Of a stretch of 64,000 nt of DNA, positions 53,075 to 62,262 are shown piece after piece (the stretch's first letter is position 1; each line of letters starts with the position of its first letter). The notes under the pieces are model-generated. The model ran no database searches. It was not told the origin of the DNA and worked only from the letters and a program-made list of their open reading frames with translations. Position numbers and translations under genes: made by a program. Source of the stretch: Pandoraea apista (GTDB lineage Bacteria > Pseudomonadota > Gammaproteobacteria > Burkholderiales > Burkholderiaceae); the NCBI RefSeq assembly GCF_001465595.2, contig NZ_CP013481.2:2604001-2668000 (forward strand). Direction: 5' to 3'.

Positions 53075-55378
53075 TTGTCGAATAAATACCACCTTGTTCC
53101 GAAGACCCTGGTGATTGCGGTTCTGGCGGCACACAGTTTCCTGGCACGCGCCGTCGAGCCGTTCGTGGTCAAGGATATCCGAGTGGAGGGCTTGCAGCGC
53201 ATCGAACCGGGTACCGTCTTCTCGTACTTGCCCGTCAAACCGGGTGACAAGTTCAACGACGATAAGGGCACCGAAGCAATTCGTGCCCTTTATGCAACGG
53301 GCCTGTTCTCGGACGTCAGCGTTGAAGCGCAAGGTAGCGTGCTGGTGGTGCACGTCAACGAGCGTCCCGCGATTGCTTCCATCGACTTCCTTGGTATCAA
53401 GGAATTCGACAAAGACGGTCTGAAGAAGGCACTGCGCTCGGTCGGCCTGACCGAAGGCCGCACCTTCGACCGTAACCTGCTCGACAAGTCGGAACAGGAA
53501 CTCAAGCGTCAATACCTCACGCGCGGTTACTACGCTGCCGAGGTGAAGACGACGGTCACGCCGCTCGAGCGTAACCGCGTGGGTATCCAGTTCGCCGTGA
53601 CCGAAGGTCCGAAGGCAACGATCCAGCAGATCAACTTCGTGGGCAACAAGGCATTTTCGTCGTCGGATCTGATGTCGGAGATGGAGCTCGGCACGCCGAA
53701 CTGGCTGTCCTGGTACTCCAAGAACGATCTGTACTCCAAGGATAAGCTCACGGGCGATCTGGAAAAGCTGCGTTCGTTCTATCTGAACCGCGGTTATCTG
53801 GAATTCAACATCGACTCCACCGACGTTTCGATCACGCCGGACAAGGACGAGATGTTCCTGACGATCAACCTGCACGAAGGTGAGCCGTACAAGGTGTCGG
53901 ACGTCAAGCTGGCAGGCGAAATGCTGGGCAAGCAGGACGACATCCAGAAACTGATTCAGTTGAAAGCGGGCGACACGTTCTCGGCCGCGAAGCTGCAAGC
54001 CAGTACGAAAGCCATTTCCGATCTGCTCGGCAACTACGGTTTCGCGTTCGCCAATGTGAATGCCCAGCCGACGATTGACCGCAACAACCACACGGTGGCG
54101 CTGGCGTTGACGATCGACCCGGGCCGTCGCGTGTACGTCCGCAAGATCAACATCGTGGGCAATTCGCGCACGCGTGACGAAGTGATCCGTCGCGAGATGC
54201 GCCAGCTCGAAAGCTCGTGGTATGACGCCGACCGCCTCAAGTTGTCGCAGGATCGTATCAACCGTCTCGGCTACTTCACCGACGTCAACGTGACGACCGA
54301 GCCGGTTGCCGGTTCGAACGATCAGGTCGACCTGCAGGTCAAGGTGGAAGAAAAACCGACCGGCACGATCAACGTGGGTGCGGGCTTCTCGTCGACCGAC
54401 AAGGTGGTGCTGCAAGCGGGTATCAGCCAGGACAACGTGTTCGGTTCGGGTACGTCGCTGTCGGTGAACGTCAATACCGGTAAGACCTACCGTACGTTGG
54501 CAGTTACGCAAGTCGATCCGTACTTCACGGTCGACGGTGTGAGCCGCATTACCGATGTGTACTACCGCACGTATCAGCCGCTGCTGCTTACGAGCGATTC
54601 GGATTTCCGTATCAACACGCTGGGCGGTAACCTGAAGTTCGGCGTGCCGTTCTCGGAAGTCGACACGGTGTTCTTCGGTATCGGCTTCGAACAAACGCGT
54701 CTGCACCTGACGAGCGATGGCACGACGCCGCAACGCTATGTCGATTACGCCAACCAGTTCGGTTACGTCAGCAACAACTACCCGCTGACCGTGGGTTGGT
54801 CGCGCGATTCGCGTGACAGCGCACTGATTCCGAACCGTGGTCACTATCAACAGGCCAACATCGAAATCGGTACGCCTATCGGAACGACCAAGTACTTCCG
54901 TGCTTACTATCAGCACCAGTACTACTACCCGGTGAGCCGTGGCTTCACGCTGGCACTTAACGGTGAAGTTGGCTACGGTCACGGCATGGGCGGTCAACCG
55001 TTCCCGATCTTTAAGAACTACTTCGCGGGGGGTATCGGTTCGGTGCGCGGCTATGAGCCGAGTTCGCTGGGGCCGAAGGACACCAACGGCGAGCCGCTGG
55101 GTGGCGCGTCGAAGCTGATCGGTAATATTGAATTGACGTTCCCGCTGCCAGGTACGGGCTATGACCGTACACTGCGTATCTTCACGTTCATGGACGGCGG
55201 TAACGTGTTCGATAACGGCCAGGCGATTACCTTCAATAACCTGCGCTATTCTTACGGTTTCGGCCTGTCGTGGATTTCACCGATTGGCCCGCTCAAGCTC
55301 TCGATGGGCTTCCCGCTCGTCAAGAAGACGGGCGACCAGTATCAGAAATTCCAGTTCCAGGTCGGTACGTCGTTCTAA
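53075..55378 (+). CDS. bamA: Outer membrane assembly factor BamA
   Basis: 767 residues with a TTG start at 53075, supported by TTGGGGAAG just upstream. Signal peptide ends ...FLARA before VEPFVVKDIRVEGLQRIE. Five POTRA domains fill residues ~25-420, and the 16-strand beta-barrel follows, with the lid-lock motif SVRGYEPSSLGP and a C-terminal aromatic residue (VGTSF). It folds and inserts outer-membrane proteins. It is followed by its periplasmic chaperone partner skp 52 bp downstream, which also uses TTG. Confidence 0.97.
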   Translation: MSNKYHLVPKTLVIAVLAAHSFLARAVEPFVVKDIRVEGLQRIEPGTVFSYLPVKPGDKFNDDKGTEAIRALYATGLFSDVSVEAQGSVLVVHVNERPAIASIDFLGIKEFDKDGLKKALRSVGLTEGRTFDRNLLDKSEQELKRQYLTRGYYAAEVKTTVTPLERNRVGIQFAVTEGPKATIQQINFVGNKAFSSSDLMSEMELGTPNWLSWYSKNDLYSKDKLTGDLEKLRSFYLNRGYLEFNIDSTDVSITPDKDEMFLTINLHEGEPYKVSDVKLAGEMLGKQDDIQKLIQLKAGDTFSAAKLQASTKAISDLLGNYGFAFANVNAQPTIDRNNHTVALALTIDPGRRVYVRKINIVGNSRTRDEVIRREMRQLESSWYDADRLKLSQDRINRLGYFTDVNVTTEPVAGSNDQVDLQVKVEEKPTGTINVGAGFSSTDKVVLQAGISQDNVFGSGTSLSVNVNTGKTYRTLAVTQVDPYFTVDGVSRITDVYYRTYQPLLLTSDSDFRINTLGGNLKFGVPFSEVDTVFFGIGFEQTRLHLTSDGTTPQRYVDYANQFGYVSNNYPLTVGWSRDSRDSALIPNRGHYQQANIEIGTPIGTTKYFRAYYQHQYYYPVSRGFTLALNGEVGYGHGMGGQPFPIFKNYFAGGIGSVRGYEPSSLGPKDTNGEPLGGASKLIGNIELTFPLPGTGYDRTLRIFTFMDGGNVFDNGQAITFNNLRYSYGFGLSWISPIGPLKLSMGFPLVKKTGDQYQKFQFQVGTSF

Positions 55379-55430
55379 CGACGCCGTATCGATCGGTTCC
55401 GAACGTTTCATCGTTGTAAGGGGTAATACA

Positions 55431-55967
55431 TTGAACGGTATCCGTAAGCATTGCCTTCGCGGCGTCGCCGCGGCGTTGCTGGCTGGTGCGGCCTTTTCCG
55501 CCATGGCCCAGGATGCGCGCATCGCCGCTGTCAATTCGGATCGCATTCTGCGCGATTCTGCACCGGCCAAGGCCGCACAAGCCAAGCTCGAAGCCGAGTT
55601 CTCCAAGCGGGACGCGGATTTGCAGTCGATGGCACAACGTCTCAAGGCGATGTCGGACAAGCTCGACAAGGACAATCCGACGTTGTCCGACGCCGAGCGC
55701 GCCAAGCGTCAACGTGATCTGGCTGCCGCCGACACTGAGTTCCAACGCAAGCAGCGCGAGTTTCGTGAAGATCTGAATCAGCGTCGCAACGAAGAACTCG
55801 CTGCCGTGCTCGATCGCGCCAATCGCGTTATCAAGCAGATTGCCGAGACGGAAAAGTACGATCTGATCGTGCAGGAAGCGGTCTACGTGAGTCCGCGTAT
55901 CGACATTACCGACAAGGTGCTCAAGACTCTGAACGCAAGTTCGGGTGGCGGCGCCAGCGGCAAGTGA
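55431..55967 (+). CDS. skp: Periplasmic chaperone Skp/OmpH
   Basis: 178 residues if the TTG at 55431 is the start; TAAGGGG lies seven bases upstream and no ATG gives a full signal peptide. The signal peptide ([20 protein letters not shown]) ends AMA before [14 protein letters not shown]. The mature part is a long charged coiled coil (residues ~50-140) that forms the tentacles of the Skp trimer, ending in an OmpH core strand [18 protein letters not shown]. It holds unfolded outer-membrane proteins on their way to BamA. Its stop overlaps the region before lpxD. Confidence 0.94.
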   Translation: MNGIRKHCLRGVAAALLAGAAFSAMAQDARIAAVNSDRILRDSAPAKAAQAKLEAEFSKRDADLQSMAQRLKAMSDKLDKDNPTLSDAERAKRQRDLAAADTEFQRKQREFREDLNQRRNEELAAVLDRANRVIKQIAETEKYDLIVQEAVYVSPRIDITDKVLKTLNASSGGGASGK

Positions 55968-55981
55968 CGGGCGCGTCGTCG

Positions 55982-57052
55982 ATGCCGGCATCGCTGTCGA
56001 TTTCGCTGGCCCAACTGGTCGCGCGCTTTGGCGGCGATCTGGTGGGTGACGGCGAAGTCACGGTCGAAGGCCTGGCGCCGCTCGACCGTGCGAGCGCCAG
56101 GCAACTCGCGTTCCTCTCCAATCCGTTGTATCTCGCCGAAGTGCCCAATTCGGGCGCGGCGGCTGTGATTCTCTCCAAAGCCGACTTCGACAAGCTGCCG
56201 TCGCATGAGGGGCGCGCATGGATCATTGCGCCGAATCCCTATGCGTACTTCGCGCGCGTGGCTCAGGTGTTCGCGCAAGCGGCGACACCCGTGACACCTG
56301 CGGGCATTCATCCGAGCGCAATCGTCGATGCGACCGCTGTTGTGCCGGCGTCGTGTGTCATCGGTCCGAATGTCGTGATCGAGGCGGGAGTGCGTCTGGG
56401 TGAGCGTGTGCGTCTGGTGGCAAACGTGTTCGTCGGCCGTGGTACCACGCTGGGCGACGATGTACTCGTCTATCCGAATGTCACGCTGTATCACACGAGT
56501 GTGATCGGTGCGCGTTGCGTGATTCACTCGGGGGCGGTGATCGGTTCCGACGGTTTCGGATTCGCGCCGGACTTTTCCGCTGCCGGCGGCGAATGGATCA
56601 AGATTCCGCAGGTCGGACGCGCGGTGATCGAGGACGACGTCGAGATCGGCGCATCGACCTCCATCGATCGCGGTGCGATGGCCGATACGGTGATCGAGCG
56701 TGGTTGCAAGATCGACAATCAGGTGCAGATCGCGCACAACGTGCGCGTCGGTGCTTACACGGTGATTGCCGCATGCACGGGCATTGCCGGCAGCAGTACT
56801 ATCGGGAAATTCTGCATGCTGGGTGGCGCCGTGGGCGTGGCCGGGCATGTGACGATTGGCGACCGGGTCATCGTGACAGCCAAATCGGGGGTATCGAAAT
56901 CGATTCCTGGCCCGGGCACCTATACCAGCGCGTTTCCGGCTATCCCGAACGCCGAATGGAACAAAAACGCGGCCATCATGCGCAATCTGGACAAGATGCG
57001 TGACCGCGTGCGTCAACTTGAAGCGAAGGTCAAAGACCTGCAAGGTAAATGA
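55982..57052 (+). CDS. lpxD: UDP-3-O-acylglucosamine N-acyltransferase
   Basis: 356 residues from the ATG at 55982; a GTG at 55964 overlapping the skp stop is possible. The N-terminal uridine-binding domain ([14 protein letters not shown]) precedes a left-handed beta-helix of hexapeptide repeats with the catalytic His region in [19 protein letters not shown], and a C-terminal helix ([15 protein letters not shown]). It adds the second acyl chain in lipid A synthesis. It overlaps fabZ by 4 bp. Confidence 0.96.
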   Translation: MPASLSISLAQLVARFGGDLVGDGEVTVEGLAPLDRASARQLAFLSNPLYLAEVPNSGAAAVILSKADFDKLPSHEGRAWIIAPNPYAYFARVAQVFAQAATPVTPAGIHPSAIVDATAVVPASCVIGPNVVIEAGVRLGERVRLVANVFVGRGTTLGDDVLVYPNVTLYHTSVIGARCVIHSGAVIGSDGFGFAPDFSAAGGEWIKIPQVGRAVIEDDVEIGASTSIDRGAMADTVIERGCKIDNQVQIAHNVRVGAYTVIAACTGIAGSSTIGKFCMLGGAVGVAGHVTIGDRVIVTAKSGVSKSIPGPGTYTSAFPAIPNAEWNKNAAIMRNLDKMRDRVRQLEAKVKDLQGK

Positions 57053-57507
57053 GCGAGACCACTATTACTATCGACATCCACAAGATCATGAAGCTGCTGC
57101 CGCATCGGTACCCGATGCTGATGGTGGACCGCGTGATCAGCCTGGAGCCGCACAAGAACATCAAGGTCATCAAGAACGTCACGATCAATGAGCCGTACTT
57201 CACGGGCCATTATCCGCAACGTCCGGTGATGCCGGGCGTGCTGATCGTTGAGGCTTTGGCGCAAGCCGCTGCGTTGCTCACGTTCTCGGAAGAGGCGGTG
57301 CACGATGAGAACACGCTCTATTACTTCGTCGGTATCGATAGCGTTCGCTTCAAGCGTCCGGTCGAACCGGGTGACCAACTCGTGCTCGACGTCGATTTTC
57401 TGAGCGAGCGCCGTGGCTTCTACAAGTTCAAGGGCAAGGTGTTGGTAGACGGCAAACTTGCCGCAGAAGCCGAGTTCATGTGCATGGTCAAGAAGAACGG
57501 CGAATAA
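57049..57507 (+). CDS. fabZ: 3-hydroxyacyl-[acyl-carrier-protein] dehydratase FabZ
   Basis: 152 residues of the hot-dog fold. The catalytic pair is His19 in [14 protein letters not shown] and Glu68 in [12 protein letters not shown], the FabZ arrangement. It dehydrates 3-hydroxyacyl-ACP in fatty-acid elongation and competes with LpxA/LpxD for 3-hydroxyacyl-ACP, so its place between them is meaningful. Confidence 0.97.
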   Translation: MSETTITIDIHKIMKLLPHRYPMLMVDRVISLEPHKNIKVIKNVTINEPYFTGHYPQRPVMPGVLIVEALAQAAALLTFSEEAVHDENTLYYFVGIDSVRFKRPVEPGDQLVLDVDFLSERRGFYKFKGKVLVDGKLAAEAEFMCMVKKNGE

Positions 57508-57524
57508 CCGGAATTGAGACGCTC

Positions 57525-58316
57525 ATGACCAACATTCATCCCACCGCAGTTGTCGATTCGAAAGCGCAGCTCGCTGACGATGTCGCTGTCGGTCCCTACG
57601 CGATCGTTGGACCGAACGTGACGATTGGCGCCGGTACGCAGATTCTGGCGCATACCATTGTCGACGGCCATACGTCGCTGGGCGAAGGCAACAAGATTGG
57701 CCCGTTCGCGTCGATTGGCGGTAGTCCTCAGGATATGAAGTACGCCGGCGAGCCGACGAAGCTTGTCATTGGCGATCGCAACACGATCCGTGAATTCACG
57801 ACCATCCACACCGGAACGGTGCAGGACGGTGGCCTGACCGGTGTTGGCAACGACAACTGGATCATGGCGTACGTGCATATTGCGCACGATTGCCACGTGG
57901 GCAACCACACGGTCTTCTCGAGCAATGCCCAACTGGCCGGCCACGTTCATGTCGATGACTGGGCGATTATTGGTGGCATGACCGGTGTGCATCAATTCGT
58001 GCGTATCGGTGCGCATTCGATGGTCGGCGGGGCTTCCGTGCTCGTGCAGGACGTGCCGCCGTTCGTGATCGCGTCGGGCGACCGTGCCGTGCCTTATGGC
58101 ATCAATGTTGAAGGTCTGCGTCGCCGTAACTTTACGGCAGATGCCATCACTGCATTGCGCCACGCTTACAAGCTGCTCTACAAGAGTGGTTTGACATTGG
58201 ATGAAGCAAAGGTGCAGATCGAGGCTTTCGGCAACGCGGGTGCGCCGGATGTATTCGACGCTGTGCGTTCGCTGCTCGACTTCCTCAATAGCAGCACGCG
58301 CGGTATCGTGCGCTGA
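57525..58316 (+). CDS. lpxA: UDP-N-acetylglucosamine O-acyltransferase
   Basis: 263 residues. Hexapeptide-repeat helix with the start [19 protein letters not shown], catalytic His region [19 protein letters not shown], and C-terminal helical domain beginning [19 protein letters not shown]. It transfers 3-hydroxyacyl to UDP-GlcNAc, the first lipid A step. lpxB follows after three bases. Confidence 0.97.
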   Translation: MTNIHPTAVVDSKAQLADDVAVGPYAIVGPNVTIGAGTQILAHTIVDGHTSLGEGNKIGPFASIGGSPQDMKYAGEPTKLVIGDRNTIREFTTIHTGTVQDGGLTGVGNDNWIMAYVHIAHDCHVGNHTVFSSNAQLAGHVHVDDWAIIGGMTGVHQFVRIGAHSMVGGASVLVQDVPPFVIASGDRAVPYGINVEGLRRRNFTADAITALRHAYKLLYKSGLTLDEAKVQIEAFGNAGAPDVFDAVRSLLDFLNSSTRGIVR

Positions 58317-58319
58317 CCT

Positions 58320-59495
58320 ATGCAGCCGACCCTTCCCGGCGCCGGCCAGCGTACCCTGGCGATGGTGGCCGGGGAGCTTTCCGGCGATCTCATTGCCGGC
58401 AATGTCCTTGCCGGCCTCAAGCAGAGTCTTCCTGCCGACATCGCGTACGCGGGTGTTGGTGGTCCGCATATGGCGGAAGAGGGGTTCGATGCCTATTGGC
58501 CGATCGACAAGCTCTCCGTCATGGGCTATGTGGAAGTCATCAAGCATCTGCGCGAGATTCTCTCGATTCGCAAGCAACTTCGTGAGCGTTGGCTGGCAGA
58601 CAAGCCGCTGGCGTTCGTAGGGTTCGATGCGCCTGATTTCAACTTCGATCTCGAAATCAAGCTGCGTGAAGCGGGTATTCCCACGATTCATTTCGTTAGT
58701 CCGTCGATCTGGGCGTGGCGCGGCGGGCGTATCAAGAAGATCAAGCGCGCGGTCGATCACATGCTGTGCCTGTTCCCGTTCGAGCCGGAGATTTACCACC
58801 GGGCGGGTATCGATGCCACGTTCGTCGGCCATCCGATGGCAGACAAGATTCCGATGGTGCCTGATGTCGCCGGTGCGCGAGCCAAGCTGGCACTCCAGGG
58901 GCGCGGCCCGGTTGTCGCTATTCTGCCGGGGAGCCGCACCTCGGAGGTGCAGCGTCTCACGCCGGTGTTTTTCGCGGCGATGCGCTTGCTGGCCAAGCGC
59001 GATCCTTCGATTCGCTTCGTGCTTCCGGCCGCTACGCCGCGGCTGCGCGCGTTGATGCAACCGATTTTCGACGCGCACAGCGATCTCAACCTGACCGTGA
59101 CCGACGGTCGCGCGCCCCTTGCGCTGGAAGCCGCTGACAGTGTGCTGCTTGCCAGCGGTACGGCTACACTGGAAGCGGCGCTGTACAAGAAGCCGATGGT
59201 CATCTCATACAAGGTGCCCTGGTTGACGGCGCAGATCATGAAGCGTCAGGGGTATCTGCCGTACGTTGGTTTGCCGAATATCCTGTCGGGCGAATTCGTT
59301 GTACCGGAATTGCTGCAACATTTCGCCACGCCGGAAGCGCTCGCCGATGCCGTCTGGAAGCAATTGACCGATCCGGCGCTGCGCGAATCCCTGCAGGCTC
59401 GGTTCACGCAGATTCACGAGCAATTGCGCCAGAACACGGCCGCGCGCTCGGCCGAAGTGATCGAGCGCGTATTGCGCGAGAAGGGGCGCATATGA
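58320..59495 (+). CDS. lpxB: Lipid-A-disaccharide synthase
   Basis: 391 residues of the GT-B fold, family GT19. Signatures: [20 protein letters not shown] at the N-terminus, [33 protein letters not shown], and the nucleotide-binding [13 protein letters not shown] and [19 protein letters not shown]. It condenses UDP-diacylglucosamine with lipid X. It overlaps rnhB by 4 bp. Confidence 0.97.
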   Translation: MQPTLPGAGQRTLAMVAGELSGDLIAGNVLAGLKQSLPADIAYAGVGGPHMAEEGFDAYWPIDKLSVMGYVEVIKHLREILSIRKQLRERWLADKPLAFVGFDAPDFNFDLEIKLREAGIPTIHFVSPSIWAWRGGRIKKIKRAVDHMLCLFPFEPEIYHRAGIDATFVGHPMADKIPMVPDVAGARAKLALQGRGPVVAILPGSRTSEVQRLTPVFFAAMRLLAKRDPSIRFVLPAATPRLRALMQPIFDAHSDLNLTVTDGRAPLALEAADSVLLASGTATLEAALYKKPMVISYKVPWLTAQIMKRQGYLPYVGLPNILSGEFVVPELLQHFATPEALADAVWKQLTDPALRESLQARFTQIHEQLRQNTAARSAEVIERVLREKGRI

Positions 59496-60241
59496 GCGAG
59501 GATGTCAAAGTGCGTCGTGTCGCCCGAAAAGTCGCTTCGGGCGATGGGGTGGCGCCCGGTGCGGCCAAAGCACGGGCTCGCGCCGCCAAGGCAACGTTGC
59601 CGCAAATGGCGCTCGACCTGTTTGCCGACGTAGCTGCCGATTTGACTTGCGGGGTTGACGAGGTCGGGCGTGGCCCTCTCGCCGGACCTGTCGTGACGGC
59701 GGCTGTCATTCTCGATCCGTCGCGCCCGATCAAGGGGTTGGCCGATTCGAAGAAGCTCACGGCGCGACGTCGTGAGGCGCTCTACGAAGAAATCATCGAA
59801 CGCTCGCTCGCGTATTGCATCGCCGAGGCGAGCGTGGCGGAGATCGATTCCCTGAATATCCTCCACGCCACGATGCTCGCGATGCAGCGTGCCGTGAGCG
59901 GCCTGTCACGTGTGCCGACGCTGGCGCTCATCGACGGCAATCGTTGCCCGGCGTTGCCAATGCGTGCCGAAGCCGTCATCAAGGGCGACGATAAGGTGCC
60001 TGCGATTTCGGCGGCATCGATTCTTGCGAAAGTCACGCGCGATCGTCAATTGATGGCGCTGCACGAAGCGTTCCCGCAGTATGGTTTCGACGAGCATGTC
60101 GGTTACGGCACGCCGCGCCATCTTGAGGCGTTGCGTCTGCATGGCCCCAGCCCGCATCATCGTCAGTCGTTTGCGCCGGTGCGAGAAGCGTTCGAGGTTT
60201 TCGGCGTGCTCACCGTTCCCCGCGTGGCCCGTCCGTCATGA
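59492..60241 (+). CDS. rnhB: Ribonuclease HII
   Basis: 249 residues. The acidic catalytic residues begin with Asp56 and Glu57 in [16 protein letters not shown], followed by [13 protein letters not shown], the Asp in [11 protein letters not shown], and [15 protein letters not shown]. It removes ribonucleotides from DNA and RNA-DNA hybrids. The first ~45 residues (Lys/Arg/Ala-rich) extend beyond the E. coli enzyme. The next gene overlaps by 4 bp. Confidence 0.96.
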   Translation: MSEDVKVRRVARKVASGDGVAPGAAKARARAAKATLPQMALDLFADVAADLTCGVDEVGRGPLAGPVVTAAVILDPSRPIKGLADSKKLTARRREALYEEIIERSLAYCIAEASVAEIDSLNILHATMLAMQRAVSGLSRVPTLALIDGNRCPALPMRAEAVIKGDDKVPAISAASILAKVTRDRQLMALHEAFPQYGFDEHVGYGTPRHLEALRLHGPSPHHRQSFAPVREAFEVFGVLTVPRVARPS

Positions 60242-61017
60242 AGCTCATCAGTTCGAAAGACAATCCCTTCTACAAGCGTCTGAAGCAACTGGCGCAATCG
60301 AATCAGCAGCGACGCAAGCTCGGTCAGACACTGCTCGAAGGCGTGCATCTGGCCGACGCTTATCTTGGCGTGCTAGGGCAACCGCTGGTTTGCGTGGCGT
60401 CGGAGTCCGCGCTTGAGAACGACGAAGTCGCGCAGATCTGGGCGAGGGTAGAGGCCGAGCGTCGCGTGTGTCTGCCGCAAGTGCTGTTCGAGCCGCTGTC
60501 CACGCTGGTCAATGGCGTGCCGCTGTTGTTCGTTGTGGAGATGCCGTCGGGACATCTGCCCGCATCGCAAACGACGGACTGCGTCATTCTCGATGCTGTA
60601 CAGGACGCCGGTAACGTCGGTTCGATTCTGCGCAGTGCGGCGGCGGCTGGCGTGCGCGATGTGTATTGCATGTCGGGTACGGCGCTCGCCTGGTCGAGCA
60701 AGGTGCTGCGTGCCGGTATGGGCGCGCACTTCTCGCTGAATATCGTGGAGCATTGCACGCCGGATTCGCTAGCACCTCGTCTGTCGGTGCCGTTGTTGGC
60801 GACGAGTTTGCAGGCGCGTACCACGCTGTATGCGCAGGATTTGCGCGCGCCGGTCGCATGGGTCTTCGGCAATGAGGGCGCGGGAGTGTCGCCGGATTGG
60901 CTCGAACGTGTGCAGACGCCAATTCGTATTCCGCAGCCGGGTGGCATGGAGTCGCTCAACGTGGCCGCGTGCGCTGCGATCTGCCTGTTCGAGGCGGTGC
61001 GTCAACGATTGACCTGA
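60238..61017 (+). CDS. SpoU/TrmH-family RNA 2'-O-methyltransferase
   Basis: 259 residues. An N-terminal SpoU substrate-binding domain ([15 protein letters not shown]) precedes the SPOUT knot with motif 1 [17 protein letters not shown], motif 2 [14 protein letters not shown] and motif 3 [15 protein letters not shown]. It uses SAM to 2'-O-methylate a ribose in rRNA or tRNA; the target is not evident. It is the last gene of the superoperon and ends at a terminator. Confidence 0.93.
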   Translation: MKLISSKDNPFYKRLKQLAQSNQQRRKLGQTLLEGVHLADAYLGVLGQPLVCVASESALENDEVAQIWARVEAERRVCLPQVLFEPLSTLVNGVPLLFVVEMPSGHLPASQTTDCVILDAVQDAGNVGSILRSAAAAGVRDVYCMSGTALAWSSKVLRAGMGAHFSLNIVEHCTPDSLAPRLSVPLLATSLQARTTLYAQDLRAPVAWVFGNEGAGVSPDWLERVQTPIRIPQPGGMESLNVAACAAICLFEAVRQRLT

Positions 61018-61046
61018 GCGCGTTCGCAACAGTGGACGATGCAAGC

Positions 61047-61079
61047 AGAAGGGACGCCGCTGGCGTCCCTTCTGTTTTC
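61047..61079 (+). terminator. Rho-independent terminator of the superoperon
   Basis: A perfect 12-bp stem AGAAGGGACGCC / GGCGTCCCTTCT with loop GCT is followed by GTTTTC. It lies 30 bp after the methyltransferase stop and before the convergent ppsR. Confidence 0.88.
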
Positions 61080-61118
61080 GGCGTGAAGCCCGCCAAATAA
61101 ATGTGCGGCTGAGCGACG

Positions 61119-61997
61119 TTAGTAGACGTCTCGCTCGAGTTTGATTTCCTGCAAGATGGTCGTGGCGATTTCTTCGATCGACTTGTGCGTCGACGACAGC
61201 CACTTGATACCCTCGCGGCGCATCATCGCCTCGGCTTCGTTGACTTCGTAGCGGCAATTTTCCAGCGACGCATACTTGCTGCCGGGGCGCCGCTCGTTGC
61301 GAATCTCCGAGAGTCGTTGCGGGTCGATGGACAGCCCGAAGATCTTTTCCTTGTACTGATCGAGCGTGGAGGGCAACCGTTCGCGCTCGAAATCTTCCGG
61401 AATCAATGGGTAGTTCGCAGCCTTCACGCCATATTGCATGGCGAGATAAAGCGTGGTCGGGGTCTTGCCGCTGCGCGACACGCCCACGAGGATTACGTCG
61501 GCACTCTGCAGATTCTTGTTGGATTGCCCGTCGTCGTGTGCGAGCGAGAAATTCACCGCTTCGATCCGGTTCTTGTACGCCTCGCTGTCGGCGTTCTGGT
61601 GAACGCGTCCGATCGCATGCATCGACTTGAGACCGAGTTCCACTTCCAGTGGTTCGATGAACGTCTGGAACATGTCGAGAATTACGCCCTGGCAATTACG
61701 CAGGATCTCGTTGGCCCGTGCGTCGACCAGCGTGCTGAAAATGATCGGCCGGACATTCTCGGTCCGATACATTTCATTGATCCGTTGCGCTGTTTCATAG
61801 GCTTTATCGACGGAATCCACGAACGGTACGCGAATCTGACGGAAACGCATCTCGAATTGCGCGAGGATCGAATGCGCGAACGTTTCGGCGGTAATTCCGG
61901 TGCCGTCCGACACAATGAATACCGGGCGTGCAGCGACCGGTTTGGCCGCTTCGGCGGGGGGCGTGGGGGAATTTCCGGTAGTCGTGGAGTCGCTCAT
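61119..61997 (-). CDS. ppsR: PEP synthase regulatory kinase/pyrophosphorylase
   Basis: 292 residues from the ATG at 61997; ATGs further upstream (near 62021) are possible. RPVFIVSDGTGITAETFAHS at the N-terminus and the P-loop GVSRSGKTPTTLYLAMQYG identify the DUF299/PSRP family. It switches PEP synthase off and on by ADP-dependent phosphorylation and Pi-dependent dephosphorylation of a threonine beside the catalytic His. It is divergent from its target ppsA, the usual arrangement. Confidence 0.95.
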   Translation of the reverse strand: MSDSTTTGNSPTPPAEAAKPVAARPVFIVSDGTGITAETFAHSILAQFEMRFRQIRVPFVDSVDKAYETAQRINEMYRTENVRPIIFSTLVDARANEILRNCQGVILDMFQTFIEPLEVELGLKSMHAIGRVHQNADSEAYKNRIEAVNFSLAHDDGQSNKNLQSADVILVGVSRSGKTPTTLYLAMQYGVKAANYPLIPEDFERERLPSTLDQYKEKIFGLSIDPQRLSEIRNERRPGSKYASLENCRYEVNEAEAMMRREGIKWLSSTHKSIEEIATTILQEIKLERDVY

Positions 61998-62028
61998 GCG
62001 CAGAATCGCAAAATGGTGCATTGCACGG

Positions 62029-62262
62029 TAGAATAGCGGCAACTTGTTGGATAAGCAATTGCACAACCCTCGCGTGTCGCCCTGTCTGAGGCCCGTCTGG
62101 CGGGGCGCGGCGGGAAATTCCGATGGTTGGATGCAGGTCGTCGGGTGCTAGCCCCTGGTTCTCGACGCCGCCAAGGCGCGATTTCTTATCCAACAGGTCG
62201 ATCGGTCCATGTCAGTCCCAACCGATCTGCCGAGAATTTTTTTTCTTACCTTAGGGGCTTTT
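62029..62262 (+). promoter_or_regulatory. ppsR-ppsA intergenic region with putative ppsA leader
   Basis: TAGAAT at 62029-62034 is a -10 candidate placing a ppsA transcript start near 62041 and a ~220-nt leader. The leader begins with TGTTGGATAAG (62045-62055), whose exact reverse complement CTTATCCAACA occurs at 62185-62195, so the two could pair and loop out 129 nt. GCAATTGC (62055-62062) is a palindrome beside the first arm. AGGGG before the ATG at 62263 is the ribosome site. Confidence 0.45.

Noticed and set aside
53051..54997. 648-codon open frame antisense to bamA
   Set aside because: bamA is certain, with POTRA domains and VRGY motif; the antisense protein has shadow composition and no ribosome site.
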